From Bacteroidaceae bacterium (GTDB taxonomy: Bacteria > Bacteroidota > Bacteroidia > Bacteroidales > Bacteroidaceae), in contig JAFXDG010000105.1 of NCBI GenBank assembly GCA_017521285.1, positions 17,853 through 81,852 on the forward strand: DNA of 64,000 bases, read 5' to 3'. Below the pieces are notes generated by a model, which saw only the letters and a list, made by a program, of their open reading frames with translations, was not told where the DNA came from and made no database searches. Positions 50,855-58,651 of this stretch are shown here, in pieces (the first letter of the stretch is position 1; every line of letters starts with the position of its first letter). Position numbers and translations under genes: made by a program.

Positions 50855-51538
50855 ATGAATAAGACATTCAACATCTACTGTGATGAAAGCACCCACATGG
50901 TGCATGACGGTCATCCCTACATGCTTTTGGGATGTACAAGTATAGCATACACACAAATCCGCATGGCAAAAGATGCCATAAAAGATATTAAGAAGAAGCA
51001 CGGCTATAGTGATGAGCTGAAATGGACAAATGTCCACGAGGCCACGTATAAAGTCTATGCAGAGCTTATAGACTGGTTCTTTATGAATGACATGGAATTT
51101 AGGGCTGTGGTTGTTGACAAGAGTCAGATTGACGAGAAACGAGAAGACTATACGTTTAATGATTTCTACTTTCGCATGTACTACCAATTGCTGCATCACA
51201 AGATGGACATGGATTATACATATAACATATATATGGATATCAAGGACACATGCAGTAGCGATAAGCTGGAGAGGCTCAGAAAAATAATGGAATACAACTC
51301 TTCCATTGGCAGGTTTCAGTTTATACGTTCACACGAAAGTGTCTTCATCCAATTGGCAGATGTTCTAATGGGAGCCATCAACTACAACCTTAGATATGAA
51401 AAGGGAGAAGTTGAAGGAAGGGTGAGAGCCAAAATGAAGCTGATTGAAAAGATAAAAAAACACAGTAATATCAGTCTCAACACCACAACTCCCAAATTTA
51501 GAAAGAAGTTTAATTTGTTTTTTATCGCACTGAAATAG
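50855..51538 (+). CDS. DUF3800-family protein
   Basis: 227 residues. FNIYCDESTH at the start (Asp, Glu) and VFIQLADVLMGAI toward the end are the signature motifs of DUF3800, an RNase H-like fold often seen in defence islands and mobile elements. Nuclease function is inferred from the acidic residues. It lies 3 nt upstream of the next gene and so forms a tight pair with it. Confidence 0.85.
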   Translation: MNKTFNIYCDESTHMVHDGHPYMLLGCTSIAYTQIRMAKDAIKDIKKKHGYSDELKWTNVHEATYKVYAELIDWFFMNDMEFRAVVVDKSQIDEKREDYTFNDFYFRMYYQLLHHKMDMDYTYNIYMDIKDTCSSDKLERLRKIMEYNSSIGRFQFIRSHESVFIQLADVLMGAINYNLRYEKGEVEGRVRAKMKLIEKIKKHSNISLNTTTPKFRKKFNLFFIALK

Positions 51539-51541
51539 CCA

Positions 51542-52078
51542 ATGAGCAGTTTGAATATTATCAAGAAATACCCTGAGCTGCTGGAACTGGCATATCTCAG
51601 TGAACGAGAAAGAGAGCATGATCTTCATGCAATATTCAAGCGTGATATAGAAGATAACTGTCAATTCTCATTCAGAGGGTGGCGCATCTATCCTATAAAG
51701 ACAGATGGCGAGATTGACATGGCAAGATTGTTCAAGCATCTTACCTGTGAAGAAATCATGGTTGAGAACGAAGACGGTACGACTTATCCAAAGCGAGTAT
51801 TCGAGATGGCTCGTTCACAAAGGCTTCATTGGATAAATCACCATGTGAGAGAATTGACACCAGACAATCTGGATGTATTTACCATAGAAGAGAGGGACGG
51901 CAAAAAGCGTAAGGTCAAGAAAACATACATCTATGATAAAGTGGAAAAGTATGTTATTGTCTTGGAACAACAACGTAGCAACGGATTCTATCTGTTGACA
52001 GCATACCATCTTAACAAAGAGTATGGACTAAAGGCTTTGGAAAAGAAGATGAAAAAGAGATTGCAGACACCACTATAA
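51542..52078 (+). CDS. Putative BECR-fold (phage PBECR-like) nuclease
   Basis: 178 residues. The second half has RLHWINHHVRELTPDNLDVF, YIYDKVEKYVIVLEQQRSNG and FYLLTAYHLNKE. The order (a W/H-containing helix, a TP-D turn, a strand, then a V-L strand and a TAYHL strand) resembles the barnase-EndoU-colicin-RelE group of RNases carried by phages. The identification rests on pattern only. Coupled to the DUF3800 gene and closed by a terminator, it looks like a two-gene toxin or defence unit. Confidence 0.55.
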   Translation: MSSLNIIKKYPELLELAYLSEREREHDLHAIFKRDIEDNCQFSFRGWRIYPIKTDGEIDMARLFKHLTCEEIMVENEDGTTYPKRVFEMARSQRLHWINHHVRELTPDNLDVFTIEERDGKKRKVKKTYIYDKVEKYVIVLEQQRSNGFYLLTAYHLNKEYGLKALEKKMKKRLQTPL

Positions 52079-52085
52079 AACGCAA

Positions 52086-52115
52086 GACCCGAATTGCATC
52101 AAAGGCAACCGGGTC
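52086..52115 (+). terminator. Terminator after the DUF3800 pair
   Basis: GACCCG, 18-nt loop, CGGGTC, 8 nt after the stop codon. The T-tract is weak. Confidence 0.55.
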
Positions 52116-52272
52116 TCGAAACTCCTTCTATCTATAGATGAGCGCTGCAAAGGTACGAATATTCTTTGAAATAACGAAGGTTTTTCATTGAATTCTTCTC
52201 GATTTTAACATTTGCAGGGCAGTATTGTAAGATAACAGGAAAGAAAATAGCATAATTTTACAGAAAATCGTA

Positions 52273-52572
52273 ATGGAAACATTCAAAGACGTTATATCAA
52301 GTGACCAACTTGTCTTGGTCGATTTCTTCGCCACCTGGTGCCAGCCATGCAAGATGATGCACCCCATCCTTGAGCAGGTGAAGGAAGTGTTGGGTGACAG
52401 AATCCGCATCATCAAGGTAGATGTGGACAAGTATGGGGTGACTGCAAGTCAGTATGGCATACAGTCTGTGCCCACATTGATGCTGTTCAGACGCGGCGAA
52501 GTGTTGTGGAGGACGAGCGGTGTGATGCAGAAATCAGAGTTGCTGGCAACGATTGACCCGTTTTTAAGATAA
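52273..52572 (+). CDS. Thioredoxin-family protein
   Basis: 99 residues. The active site is WCQPC (Trp22, Cys23, Cys26) in VLVDFFATWCQPCKMM, and the cis-Pro motif SVPTLMLF is present. It has the usual length of thioredoxin and no signal peptide, so it is cytoplasmic. The Gly of the common WCGPC is Gln here. It leads a run of small + strand genes that share no obvious pathway. Confidence 0.92.
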   Translation: METFKDVISSDQLVLVDFFATWCQPCKMMHPILEQVKEVLGDRIRIIKVDVDKYGVTASQYGIQSVPTLMLFRRGEVLWRTSGVMQKSELLATIDPFLR

Positions 52573-52582
52573 AAGAGCAGAA

Positions 52583-53158
52583 ATGTCAAAATCTAAATTA
52601 AAGTCTGTCCTCATGTCCATGGACAAGAGTGAAATAATAAAAATGGTATTGGAACTTTATTCTGCACGGAAAGAGGCAAAGGAATATCTTGACTTCTATG
52701 CAGAGCCGAATGAGGGCCAGAAGCTGGAAGAGTATAAGCACATCATACGGGAAGAGTTCTATCCGAGCAGAAACAGAGAGCCAAAGACACGCTTCTCAGT
52801 GTGCCGCAAGGCATTGTCCGACTTCAAGAAACTGAAGCCTTCGGAAGATTCAGTCGCAGAATTGATGGTGTTCTATATGGAGAATGCCTGTCAGTTCACT
52901 TATGACTATGGAGACATGTGGGAGCAATTCTATGATTCTGTTGAGAGTAATTTCGACAAGACATTGCGCCACATCGTGCTTTATGACCTTTGGGACAAGT
53001 ATGATCCCCGAATCAAGCAATGCCTTCGTTGGGCAAGCCCTTGTGGATGGGGATTTCCTGACGCACTGAATGATATGTATGAGGAAATGAAGGCGCAAAA
53101 TGAGGAACTCCGAAAGAAATACAGGAATTTCAAGATGCCCATCAACGCTGATTATTAA
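52583..53158 (+). CDS. DUF6155-like protein
   Basis: 191 residues, helical and charged. MDKSEIIKMVLELYSARKEA, EYLDFYAEPNEG and KTRFSVCRKALSDFKKLKPS match my recollection of the DUF6155 family, which has no assigned function. It starts 10 nt after the thioredoxin gene and lies 14 nt ahead of the next one. Confidence 0.6.
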   Translation: MSKSKLKSVLMSMDKSEIIKMVLELYSARKEAKEYLDFYAEPNEGQKLEEYKHIIREEFYPSRNREPKTRFSVCRKALSDFKKLKPSEDSVAELMVFYMENACQFTYDYGDMWEQFYDSVESNFDKTLRHIVLYDLWDKYDPRIKQCLRWASPCGWGFPDALNDMYEEMKAQNEELRKKYRNFKMPINADY

Positions 53159-53172
53159 ACGAATATACTCAA

Positions 53173-53418
53173 ATGGGGAAACCAAAGAAAAAACATAAGA
53201 AAGCGAAACAACTGCCCTTAAGCAAAGAAGAGCAGATTTTTCAAGCGGCAAGAGACCTTGCAGCTGAAATTGGCATATCCTATTCTGAGGCATTAGGGTT
53301 TACTTTGGGCATAAAGGACGTAACGTATGGTTGGGAAGAAGACTATACGGAAGAAGAGTTTCAGGCACTGATTGACCACGCTGTGGGAGACACTGATTAT
53401 GAGCACACCCTCTATTGA
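53173..53418 (+). CDS. Small protein with basic N-terminus, unknown
   Basis: 81 residues. A Lys-rich start (KPKKKHKKAK) is followed by EEQIFQAARDLAAEIGISYS and an acidic end. It overlaps the next gene by 20 nt. Not recognised. Confidence 0.5.
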   Translation: MGKPKKKHKKAKQLPLSKEEQIFQAARDLAAEIGISYSEALGFTLGIKDVTYGWEEDYTEEEFQALIDHAVGDTDYEHTLY

Positions 53419-53602
53419 ATCATCTACACGAGAGGAACGTTTGGATTACGTTCTGAATGAATGGAGATGTCTGCACAACTGTGAGCTGTGCGGTAAGTGC
53501 CATATTCTGAAAGGCAGAAGCGAAGAAATACTCTATGCAGACTATATAGACGGCAAGCGGTCATATATGGATATAACATTAGAAATCAGAAGCAACAGAT
53601 AA
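53399..53602 (+). CDS. Small Cys-rich protein, possible zinc ribbon
   Basis: 67 residues from the ATG at 53399, a better start than 53372 because it gives only a 20-nt overlap. CLHNCELCGKCHILKGR holds four Cys and a His that could bind zinc. It overlaps the DUF4186 gene by one base. Not recognised. Confidence 0.5.
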   Translation: MSTPSIESSTREERLDYVLNEWRCLHNCELCGKCHILKGRSEEILYADYIDGKRSYMDITLEIRSNR

Positions 53603-54039
53603 TGATGTCACAGAAATACATATATCCATCGTTGTTCCAAGAGGAAGAGCCGCAAGAAAGCGTTCCTGGTGATAAGAAAGAGTATGACCTGACGAATCTC
53701 TTTGAGAGATTGGCAAAGTCTGATTTTCGCAGCCGGTTCCATCTGTCCAAGCAAGACAGGGAGTATGTAATGGAAAAGGGATTGCCGACGATACGAAAAC
53801 ACGCAGAGGACTTTGTGGCAAAAAGACTTGCTCCGGCTGTCATACCGAACGACGGCAAGCAGACTCCCATGCGTGGGCATCCTGTTTTCCTGGCTCAACA
53901 TGCCACTGGCTGTTGTTGCCGGGGATGCTTCTTCAAGTGGCATCACATCTCAGCAGGCAGGGCACTGACCAAGGAAGAACAGGAATATGCTGTTGCCGTA
54001 TTGATGGCATGGATTGAAAAACAGATGAATAAAGGATGA
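53602..54039 (+). CDS. DUF4186-family protein
   Basis: 145 residues from the ATG at 53602. LFERLAKSDFRSRFHLSKQD, VAKRLAPAVIPNDGKQTPMR and GHPVFLAQHATGCCCRGCFF cover the core of DUF4186; the conserved Cys and His residues suggest a metal site. It is widely distributed but uncharacterised. It overlaps the following gene by 4 nt. Confidence 0.85.
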   Translation: MMSQKYIYPSLFQEEEPQESVPGDKKEYDLTNLFERLAKSDFRSRFHLSKQDREYVMEKGLPTIRKHAEDFVAKRLAPAVIPNDGKQTPMRGHPVFLAQHATGCCCRGCFFKWHHISAGRALTKEEQEYAVAVLMAWIEKQMNKG

Positions 54040-54242
54040 AGATAGAAGAAGCCATAGTATATGTGATGGTAAAGCGAAATGGCGGCATGACAACCGACCA
54101 GATTGCCGATGCCATCAATCGTCATAGGCTGCACCTGAGAAAGGACGGTCAGCCTGTGACAAGCAAGCAGGTGTATGCAACAATCTGCCGTTTCCCTGAA
54201 ATGTTCACAAAAGAAGCTGGCAGAATCATGTTAATGATATGA
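54036..54242 (+). CDS. Small winged-helix protein (HARE-HTH-like)
   Basis: 68 residues. GGMTTDQIADAINRHRLHLR, followed by PVTSKQVYATICRFPEMF and a terminal strand, resembles the HARE-HTH/HB1 fold that often accompanies restriction or DNA-modification proteins. It is probably DNA-binding. Translationally coupled to the DUF4186 gene. Confidence 0.55.
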   Translation: MKIEEAIVYVMVKRNGGMTTDQIADAINRHRLHLRKDGQPVTSKQVYATICRFPEMFTKEAGRIMLMI

Positions 54243-54251
54243 CGTAACGAT

Positions 54252-54488
54252 ATGACAATAGATACAACCAACATGTGCTCACACCTTCAGAAGAAGTTGT
54301 TTGAACCAGAAGGTGTGTATTATCCTATATGGCAAGCCATGCAGGATGATGAGACCTTGACAGCAGTGGTACGAAGCAGACAGCTGCACATCTACAGAAA
54401 CGGGAAGAAAATTCTCGTTCTGGCAGGTAAGGCACAACCGAAGATTATAAGGGAAGACAAAATACAAGAGTTAATAACAAGATTATAA
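54252..54488 (+). CDS. Small protein, unknown
   Basis: 78 residues: LQKKLFEPEGVYYPIWQAMQ, then RSRQLHIYRNGKKILVLAG. Looks alpha/beta; may be a small nucleic-acid-binding protein. It lies 9 nt after the HARE-HTH-like gene, apparently in one operon. Confidence 0.5.
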   Translation: MTIDTTNMCSHLQKKLFEPEGVYYPIWQAMQDDETLTAVVRSRQLHIYRNGKKILVLAGKAQPKIIREDKIQELITRL

Positions 54489-54512
54489 ACAAAACATCAA
54501 ATCATCAAAACA

Positions 54513-54692
54513 ATGGACGCAAAAGAAAAAGTATTGGCAACAATGAAAGAGGCTGGTCAGCCTCTCAACGCAGGTAAAATCGCAGAACTCAGCGGTCTCG
54601 ACCGCAAAGAGGTAGATGCAGCCATGAAGCAGCTGAAAGCAGAGGGTGCAATCGTCTCTCCTGTGCGTTGCAAATGGGCACCTGCAGAGTAA
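54513..54692 (+). CDS. 59-residue winged-helix transcription factor-like protein
   Basis: Begins [18 protein letters not shown], continues [20 protein letters not shown] and ends VRCKWAPAE. This is a compact winged helix (MarR/ArsR-like core) as found in small regulators of Bacteroidetes and in the archaeal-type wHTH family. It ends 5 nt before a strong terminator, which closes the operon. Confidence 0.7.
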   Translation: MDAKEKVLATMKEAGQPLNAGKIAELSGLDRKEVDAAMKQLKAEGAIVSPVRCKWAPAE

Positions 54693-54697
54693 GGTTT

Positions 54698-54735
54698 ATA
54701 CTGCTGTCTTGAAATATAGGCAGCAGTATCTTTAT
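54698..54735 (+). terminator. Terminator of the 52.3-54.7 kb operon
   Basis: ATACTGCTG, 14-nt loop, CAGCAGTAT, then CTTTATTTTT. Confidence 0.85.
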
Positions 54736-54857
54736 TTTTATCAAAATGTTAAGGTGAGGAATCTGAATATCCTTGCCTACGGACACAATTATCCGCTGCA
54801 TCTTTTTGGGGTAAGGTGCAGACGTATGGCTGTCAGCGTATCTTGGTTTAAAGACGC

Positions 54858-54977
54858 TTAGCGGTCACGGCGGAAGTCGTTTCGTCTCTCTCCGCCGAAC
54901 AAAGCTCTGAGCACATTGCCCAAAGCTCCGAACACGAAGTAGCAAACGATGATTGCAACAATATCGTCCATAAGCAT
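54858..54977 (-). CDS. 39-residue membrane peptide
   Basis: Starts MLMDDIVAIIVCYFVFGALG and ends with an Arg-rich tail (GGERRNDFRRDR). One membrane helix with a positive cytoplasmic end. It lies 15 nt downstream of the SLOG gene's stop, on the same strand. Too short for family assignment. Confidence 0.5.
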   Translation of the reverse strand: MLMDDIVAIIVCYFVFGALGNVLRALFGGERRNDFRRDR

Positions 54978-54992
54978 TTTCTGTTTTATGGG

Positions 54993-55484
54993 TTATACAC
55001 TATTATGAAGATTCACTATGTCCAATCCCTGCCTCTTGGCTTCTCTGACGGTGTAGAACGTGCCGCCCTTGGGATTGCCATCGAAGTAGGCTATGAGACG
55101 TGAACTGCGGTTGACCATATAGTCGTTGCGCCTCAGAAGGCAGCCATTGTAGTATTGCTCGCTCAATACGACCACGTCATCCACGATGCGCAGGATGGCA
55201 TCATACTTGGCTTGCTCTTCCTTGCTCCACCGGTCAGACTGACCACGGAACGGCACAACGGCTATCACCTGCAAGTCCTTCAACTCGCATTGCAACGAAA
55301 GGGCGGCTTCTGCCGCCAGCAGGTCAAATCCCATTGCCATGCCACAATAGAAATACCGGTAGCCGTCGGCATACGCCTTGGCTATCTCCGATTTGAGACA
55401 TTGCTTCAACTCCCTCCGCTTGGCGAAAGGTACGCTGCGGTGTCCGCTGAAGCATACGGACACTGCCTTGTCGTACTTTGTCAT
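54993..55484 (-). CDS. SLOG-family protein (DUF1273/YpsA-like)
   Basis: 163 residues. VCFSGHRSVPFAKRRELKQC, YFYCGMAMGFDLLAAEAALS and RNDYMVNRSSRLIAYFDG are typical of the DUF1273 branch of the SLOG superfamily, Rossmann-like proteins that bind nucleotide-derived ligands. SLOG proteins occur as sensors in several defence systems. It lies 3 nt after the phosphoribosyltransferase-like gene, suggesting linked nucleotide-related roles. Confidence 0.85.
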   Translation of the reverse strand: MTKYDKAVSVCFSGHRSVPFAKRRELKQCLKSEIAKAYADGYRYFYCGMAMGFDLLAAEAALSLQCELKDLQVIAVVPFRGQSDRWSKEEQAKYDAILRIVDDVVVLSEQYYNGCLLRRNDYMVNRSSRLIAYFDGNPKGGTFYTVREAKRQGLDIVNLHNSV

Positions 55485-55487
55485 ACT

Positions 55488-56054
55488 TTACCTTACTTTA
55501 TAATGTGTGCGTGCGAGGAACATACCGCCAATAACACATGCCCCGAGCCTTTCGAGTTGGTTGGCATACTTGGCATAGCTGAGACCCTTGGTTATCACAT
55601 CGTCAAAGACCAACACCATTTTGTTGTCGAAGAACGGCTCATCAAACTCAACGACATTCGCCTTGCGGACTTCATCCTCGTTCTTGCGGTTATCGTGGAT
55701 GGTCTTACGCTCTCCGCATACCCTCACGTGCTCGTAGCCGTTTTCCGCTCCTGTCAATTCACACACCCTGTGGCAGAAAGCCTTGTAGCGGAGTTCGTTG
55801 CTCTCGCTTGTGGATGCTGGAACGGGGGCGAAGACGATGTTCACGCAACCCTTGCCGTAGAGTGTCAGCATATTCTCTGCGGTGCGCTGCGCCACTTCCT
55901 CGTAGGCTCTTCCGTCCTTGAAGTCAAACACTAATTGTCTGTCGGCAATCTCCTTCTCACCCACATTGCGGATGCGTGCGGGATAGTATTTGCAGAACCA
56001 AGTCTGAGGCTTGTCTAACTGCTTTTGGATTTGATAGTCATTCTTGTGTGCCAT
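55488..56054 (-). CDS. Phosphoribosyltransferase-like protein
   Basis: 188 residues from the ATG at 56054; the open frame upstream runs through leader element E2 and lacks protein-like sequence. The PRPP-binding loop is VLVFDDVITKGLSY, and IVFAPVPASTSESNELRYKA precedes it, as in ComF-like or orphan PRTases. The N-terminus PQTWFCKYYPAR is unusual. It is paired with a SLOG gene. The substrate cannot be told. Confidence 0.8.
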   Translation of the reverse strand: MAHKNDYQIQKQLDKPQTWFCKYYPARIRNVGEKEIADRQLVFDFKDGRAYEEVAQRTAENMLTLYGKGCVNIVFAPVPASTSESNELRYKAFCHRVCELTGAENGYEHVRVCGERKTIHDNRKNEDEVRKANVVEFDEPFFDNKMVLVFDDVITKGLSYAKYANQLERLGACVIGGMFLARTHYKVR

Positions 56055-56059
56055 TGCTC

Positions 56060-56250
56060 TTATGTTTTTTCTTCCCTTATTTCGGAGGCTTTTCCTGCCT
56101 GCCCAAGGGATATTTTTTGCTTTCCAAGAGTGATGGCGATCAAAAAGCCAAATCGGGAGCGAAAAATACGCTCTGCACGCAGAGGAAGATTTTTCGGTCA
56201 AATGCAATGGACGATTTGGTGTTTGAACAATCGCCAGCATTACCTTTGCA
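56060..56250 (+). promoter_or_regulatory. Leader element E2 with a + strand promoter and long-range stems
   Basis: It starts TTTTTTCTTCCCT and ends with a + strand promoter, TTTG at 56215, 22 nt spacer, TACCTTTG at 56241-56248. TGGCGAT near 56134 pairs with ATCGCCA near 56231, and CCAAATC with GATTTGG, so the -33 element is within a stem. The gene-free part after it (to 56605) contains GCGTGGGGCGAAGC at about 56311, a string also found at the ends of the structured repeats, and then TACTA sites. Confidence 0.6.
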
Positions 56251-56489
56251 AAACAATATCCGCAGCGGCAAGGCAGGCGAAAAGAAATCTGTTATGTAAA
56301 AGAGGAAACGGGCGGGATGGCGTGGGGCGAAGCTGTATATGGGGAAGGACGATAGTTGATATGAGGGAAAAAGAGAAAATCTTGTAATAGGGAACGACAT
56401 TGCCTTTTATCAGCATGGAGACAGTCCTACAAGCAGAGAAAACTATTGCCCTAAAAATGAGTTGGATAGTATTTTCTAAAAGTAGTATC

Positions 56490-56543
56490 GACTACGAATA
56501 GTATAATAGTCGAATAGTTTTTACTACCATACTACGGATAGTA
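56490..56543 (+). repeat. TACTA-N4-TAGTA cluster 2
   Basis: An exact site at 56530-56543 (spacer CGGA) and one with a single mismatch at 56490-56503 (spacer CGAA), 63 nt beyond the end of the small ParA-partner gene. Confidence 0.75.
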
Positions 56544-56605
56544 AAGTCTGTTTATAGAAGTGATAGCGGTATCATCGTCTGTTCGGCGATGATACCGCGC
56601 GGCAC

Positions 56606-56884
56606 TCATGTGTCATGCCGCTTTAGGTATTCTGTCATTGCCTCATTGACAATATCACGCAAGGACATCCCTTTCTTGATGGCGAGGTACTTCATCCTCG
56701 TGTGGATGCTCTTGTTGATAAGGAAATTGCAATGCACCGGCACTTCGGTAGTCTCAGAAACAGACACAGGTGGTGCTGGTGTAGTTTCTGTGACTATCTG
56801 CTCCTTACTCGGCTTCTTTGTGGAAGAAAGGAGTCCGTTGAGACCGCCTTTCATTCCCTCTTTCAACATACTGCTCTTGCTCAT
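56606..56884 (-). CDS. Small ParA partner, ribbon-helix-helix-like
   Basis: 92 residues. A basic/low-complexity N-terminus is followed by VHCNFLINKSIHTRMKYLA and SLRDIVNEAMTEYLKR, the layout of a ribbon-helix-helix DNA-binding domain. It starts 7 nt after parA. Small RHH proteins commonly serve as the centromere-binding partner of ParA. The TACTA-N4-TAGTA sites on both sides of the gene pair are its likely targets. Confidence 0.75.
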   Translation of the reverse strand: MSKSSMLKEGMKGGLNGLLSSTKKPSKEQIVTETTPAPPVSVSETTEVPVHCNFLINKSIHTRMKYLAIKKGMSLRDIVNEAMTEYLKRHDT

Positions 56885-56891
56885 GGCTATG

Positions 56892-57647
56892 CTATTTTAA
56901 GTTTAACACTTCTTTTGCCAAAGACATATAATCACTGGCACCATTGGATTTGGGATTATACTCAAAGATAGTCTTGCCGTTGATGGGTGCTTCTGCCAAA
57001 GCCACATTATCACGGATGACGGTCTTGAAAACCTTCTCGTGAAAACTGTCATTGACGATTTCCCTCACGCTTCGGTTCAACGTCTTGCGGCGATCGAACT
57101 GGGTGATGACGATGCCGCCCACTTTAAGGTTGGAGTTGAGCCGCTCCTGAACGATGCGGATGATGTCCATCAACTTTGCCATACCTCTCATGGCAAGGTA
57201 TTGCGCTTGAACAGGGATGATGATGTAGTCGGCTGCGGTGAGGGCATTCAAGGTCAGCAAGCCCAATGACGGTGGACAGTCGATGATGATGTAGTCGAAA
57301 TGCTCTTTGGCGATGGCTTTGGTGATAAGTCCCTTCAAGATAAGCTCCCGTCCCGGCTCGCTGATAAGCTCTAACTCAGCCGCAGACAGGTCAAGGCATG
57401 AGGGTGAGACGGTGATGCCGTTGTGCAACTTGACCAACGGCAAGGTGTACTGTCCACACATTGCGCCATAGACTGTCTGTTCTTCCTCGATGGACAATCC
57501 CAAGGCTTCCGTGAGGTTGGCTTGTCCATCCATGTCAATAGCCAAGACGTTCTTCTTACTCAGTTGCAGAGCTGCCGCAAGGCTTACTGCGGTCGTACTT
57601 TTCCCTACACCACCCTTGTGATTTAATACTGCAATTATCTGTGTCAT
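56892..57647 (-). CDS. parA: ParA-family partition ATPase
   Basis: 251 residues. The deviant Walker A is KGGVGKST (residues 11-18), with NVLAIDMDGQANLT, YIIIDCPPSLGLLTLNAL and VGGIVITQFDRR following in the usual order. It lacks the long N-terminal HTH of P1-type ParA, so it is the short type Ib-like or Soj-like form. It segregates or positions the element after transfer. Four palindromic sites lie immediately upstream, indicating autoregulation or a centromere. Confidence 0.93.
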   Translation of the reverse strand: MTQIIAVLNHKGGVGKSTTAVSLAAALQLSKKNVLAIDMDGQANLTEALGLSIEEEQTVYGAMCGQYTLPLVKLHNGITVSPSCLDLSAAELELISEPGRELILKGLITKAIAKEHFDYIIIDCPPSLGLLTLNALTAADYIIIPVQAQYLAMRGMAKLMDIIRIVQERLNSNLKVGGIVITQFDRRKTLNRSVREIVNDSFHEKVFKTVIRDNVALAEAPINGKTIFEYNPKSNGASDYMSLAKEVLNLK

Positions 57648-57654
57648 AACATGA

Positions 57655-57740
57655 TACTACTATTAGTGAATACTACTTTACTATTCTACTACTGATAGTA
57701 CATACTAACCATAGTAAAAGCGGATTTACTACGATTAGTA
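57655..57740 (+). repeat. TACTA-N4-TAGTA cluster 3 (candidate centromere)
   Basis: Four sites upstream of parA: 57655-57668 (one mismatch), 57687-57700, 57703-57716 and 57727-57740 (the last three exact). Spacers differ, but both half-sites are conserved. Confidence 0.8.
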
Positions 57741-57766
57741 CGTACTACTCTCAGTTGATACTACCC

Positions 57767-58192
57767 TCAGAAGGGAAGGTCTTCGCTCTTGTCCTGCGGT
57801 GCATCGGCTGGCGGTACGGGAGCCTCGCCCTCTGCCTTGGCTGCCTTGCGTGCCTTTGTTGCAGGTGTGTCGGTTGCATCCTTCTTCCCTGCATTGACAA
57901 AGGCGATGGAGTCAGCTATGATGCTATGCTGTATGTGGTTCTCTCCGTTGCGGTCTGTCCAAATGGAAGAAGTCAGTGTGCCTTCCACAAGCACCATACG
58001 ACCCTTGGTGAGGTATTCAGCCAAACGGATATGGTTCTCCTTGCTGCTCTTCACCCTTACCCAAGTGGTGATTTGCTTGCCCTTACTGTAGTCGTCCACT
58101 GCGATGTCAACAGCCATGAATGTTCCGTGTGTACCTGTGATGACGCGGCAATCCTTTGCTCCGATGCGTCCGATAGTGTGAGTGTAAATCAT
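57767..58192 (-). CDS. ssb: Single-stranded DNA-binding protein 1
   Basis: 141 residues. The OB fold has IGRIGAKDCRVITGTHGTFM, ITTWVRVKSSKENHIRLAEY and LVEGTLTSSIWTDRNG. An Ala/Pro/Lys-rich linker leads to the acidic tail EDLPF, the docking peptide for replication partners. It coats ssDNA during transfer or replication. The leader carries the 36-bp repeat that also precedes the excisionase-like gene. Confidence 0.92.
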   Translation of the reverse strand: MIYTHTIGRIGAKDCRVITGTHGTFMAVDIAVDDYSKGKQITTWVRVKSSKENHIRLAEYLTKGRMVLVEGTLTSSIWTDRNGENHIQHSIIADSIAFVNAGKKDATDTPATKARKAAKAEGEAPVPPADAPQDKSEDLPF

Positions 58193-58210
58193 AATGTGAA
58201 AATGTTATAG

Positions 58211-58246
58211 TGGCAAGTTGGTTAGACTTGCCGTTACCTTGTTATT
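58211..58246 (-). repeat. 36-bp leader repeat, copy 1 (before ssb 1)
   Basis: It holds the hairpin GGCAAG...CTTGCC and reaches the stop codon of the excisionase-like gene. It matches 58616-58651 with one substitution, 405 bp away. Confidence 0.85.
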
Positions 58247-58602
58247 TAAATGACTTTTCTTGTTGATTGAACATAAGCTATTGCTTCATTCATAATTTCT
58301 GCTCGTGACCTACTCTTGTTATCTTGCATCCACTCATCAATTTCAGATTTGAGGAACATGATACGTTTCCCCTTCTTATGGAATGGTATTTGTTTATTGC
58401 TTGTCCAACAATAGATTGTGTGTTCAACTGGATGGGTAGGGAGATACTCACTCAATTCGGAAACACTAAGCCATTCCAATCCCTTATCGGGCTGAATTTG
58501 AGTCATTAGTGTGGAAAACTTTTCTTCTAAAATCTCCAGCTTGTTTATTACTAATGACAATGCTGATGGCAAGTCATTAAAACTCAATATTTGCTTTTCC
58601 AT
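58246..58602 (-). CDS. Excisionase-like helix-turn-helix protein
   Basis: 118 residues. The middle part LEWLSVSELSEYLPTHPVEH, IYCWTSNKQIPFHKKGKRIM and FLKSEIDEWM is the MerR-like helix-turn-helix of Xis/HTH_17 proteins; N- and C-terminal extensions are helical. These proteins act as excision factors or regulators in Bacteroidetes elements. The gene is bracketed by the two copies of the 36-bp leader repeat. Confidence 0.82.
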   Translation of the reverse strand: MEKQILSFNDLPSALSLVINKLEILEEKFSTLMTQIQPDKGLEWLSVSELSEYLPTHPVEHTIYCWTSNKQIPFHKKGKRIMFLKSEIDEWMQDNKSRSRAEIMNEAIAYVQSTRKVI

Positions 58603-58615
58603 ATCAATATATGTG

Positions 58616-58651
58616 TGGCAAGTTGGTTAGGCTTGCCGTTACCTTGTTATT
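58616..58651 (-). repeat. 36-bp leader repeat, copy 2 (before the excisionase-like gene)
   Basis: Same sequence as 58211-58246 apart from G for A in the loop. It overlaps the stop codon of the upstream gene. Confidence 0.85.

Noticed and set aside
40769-57740. CRISPR-like interpretation of the TACTA repeats
   Set aside because: The repeats are short palindromes with irregular spacing and no regular spacers; there are no cas genes.
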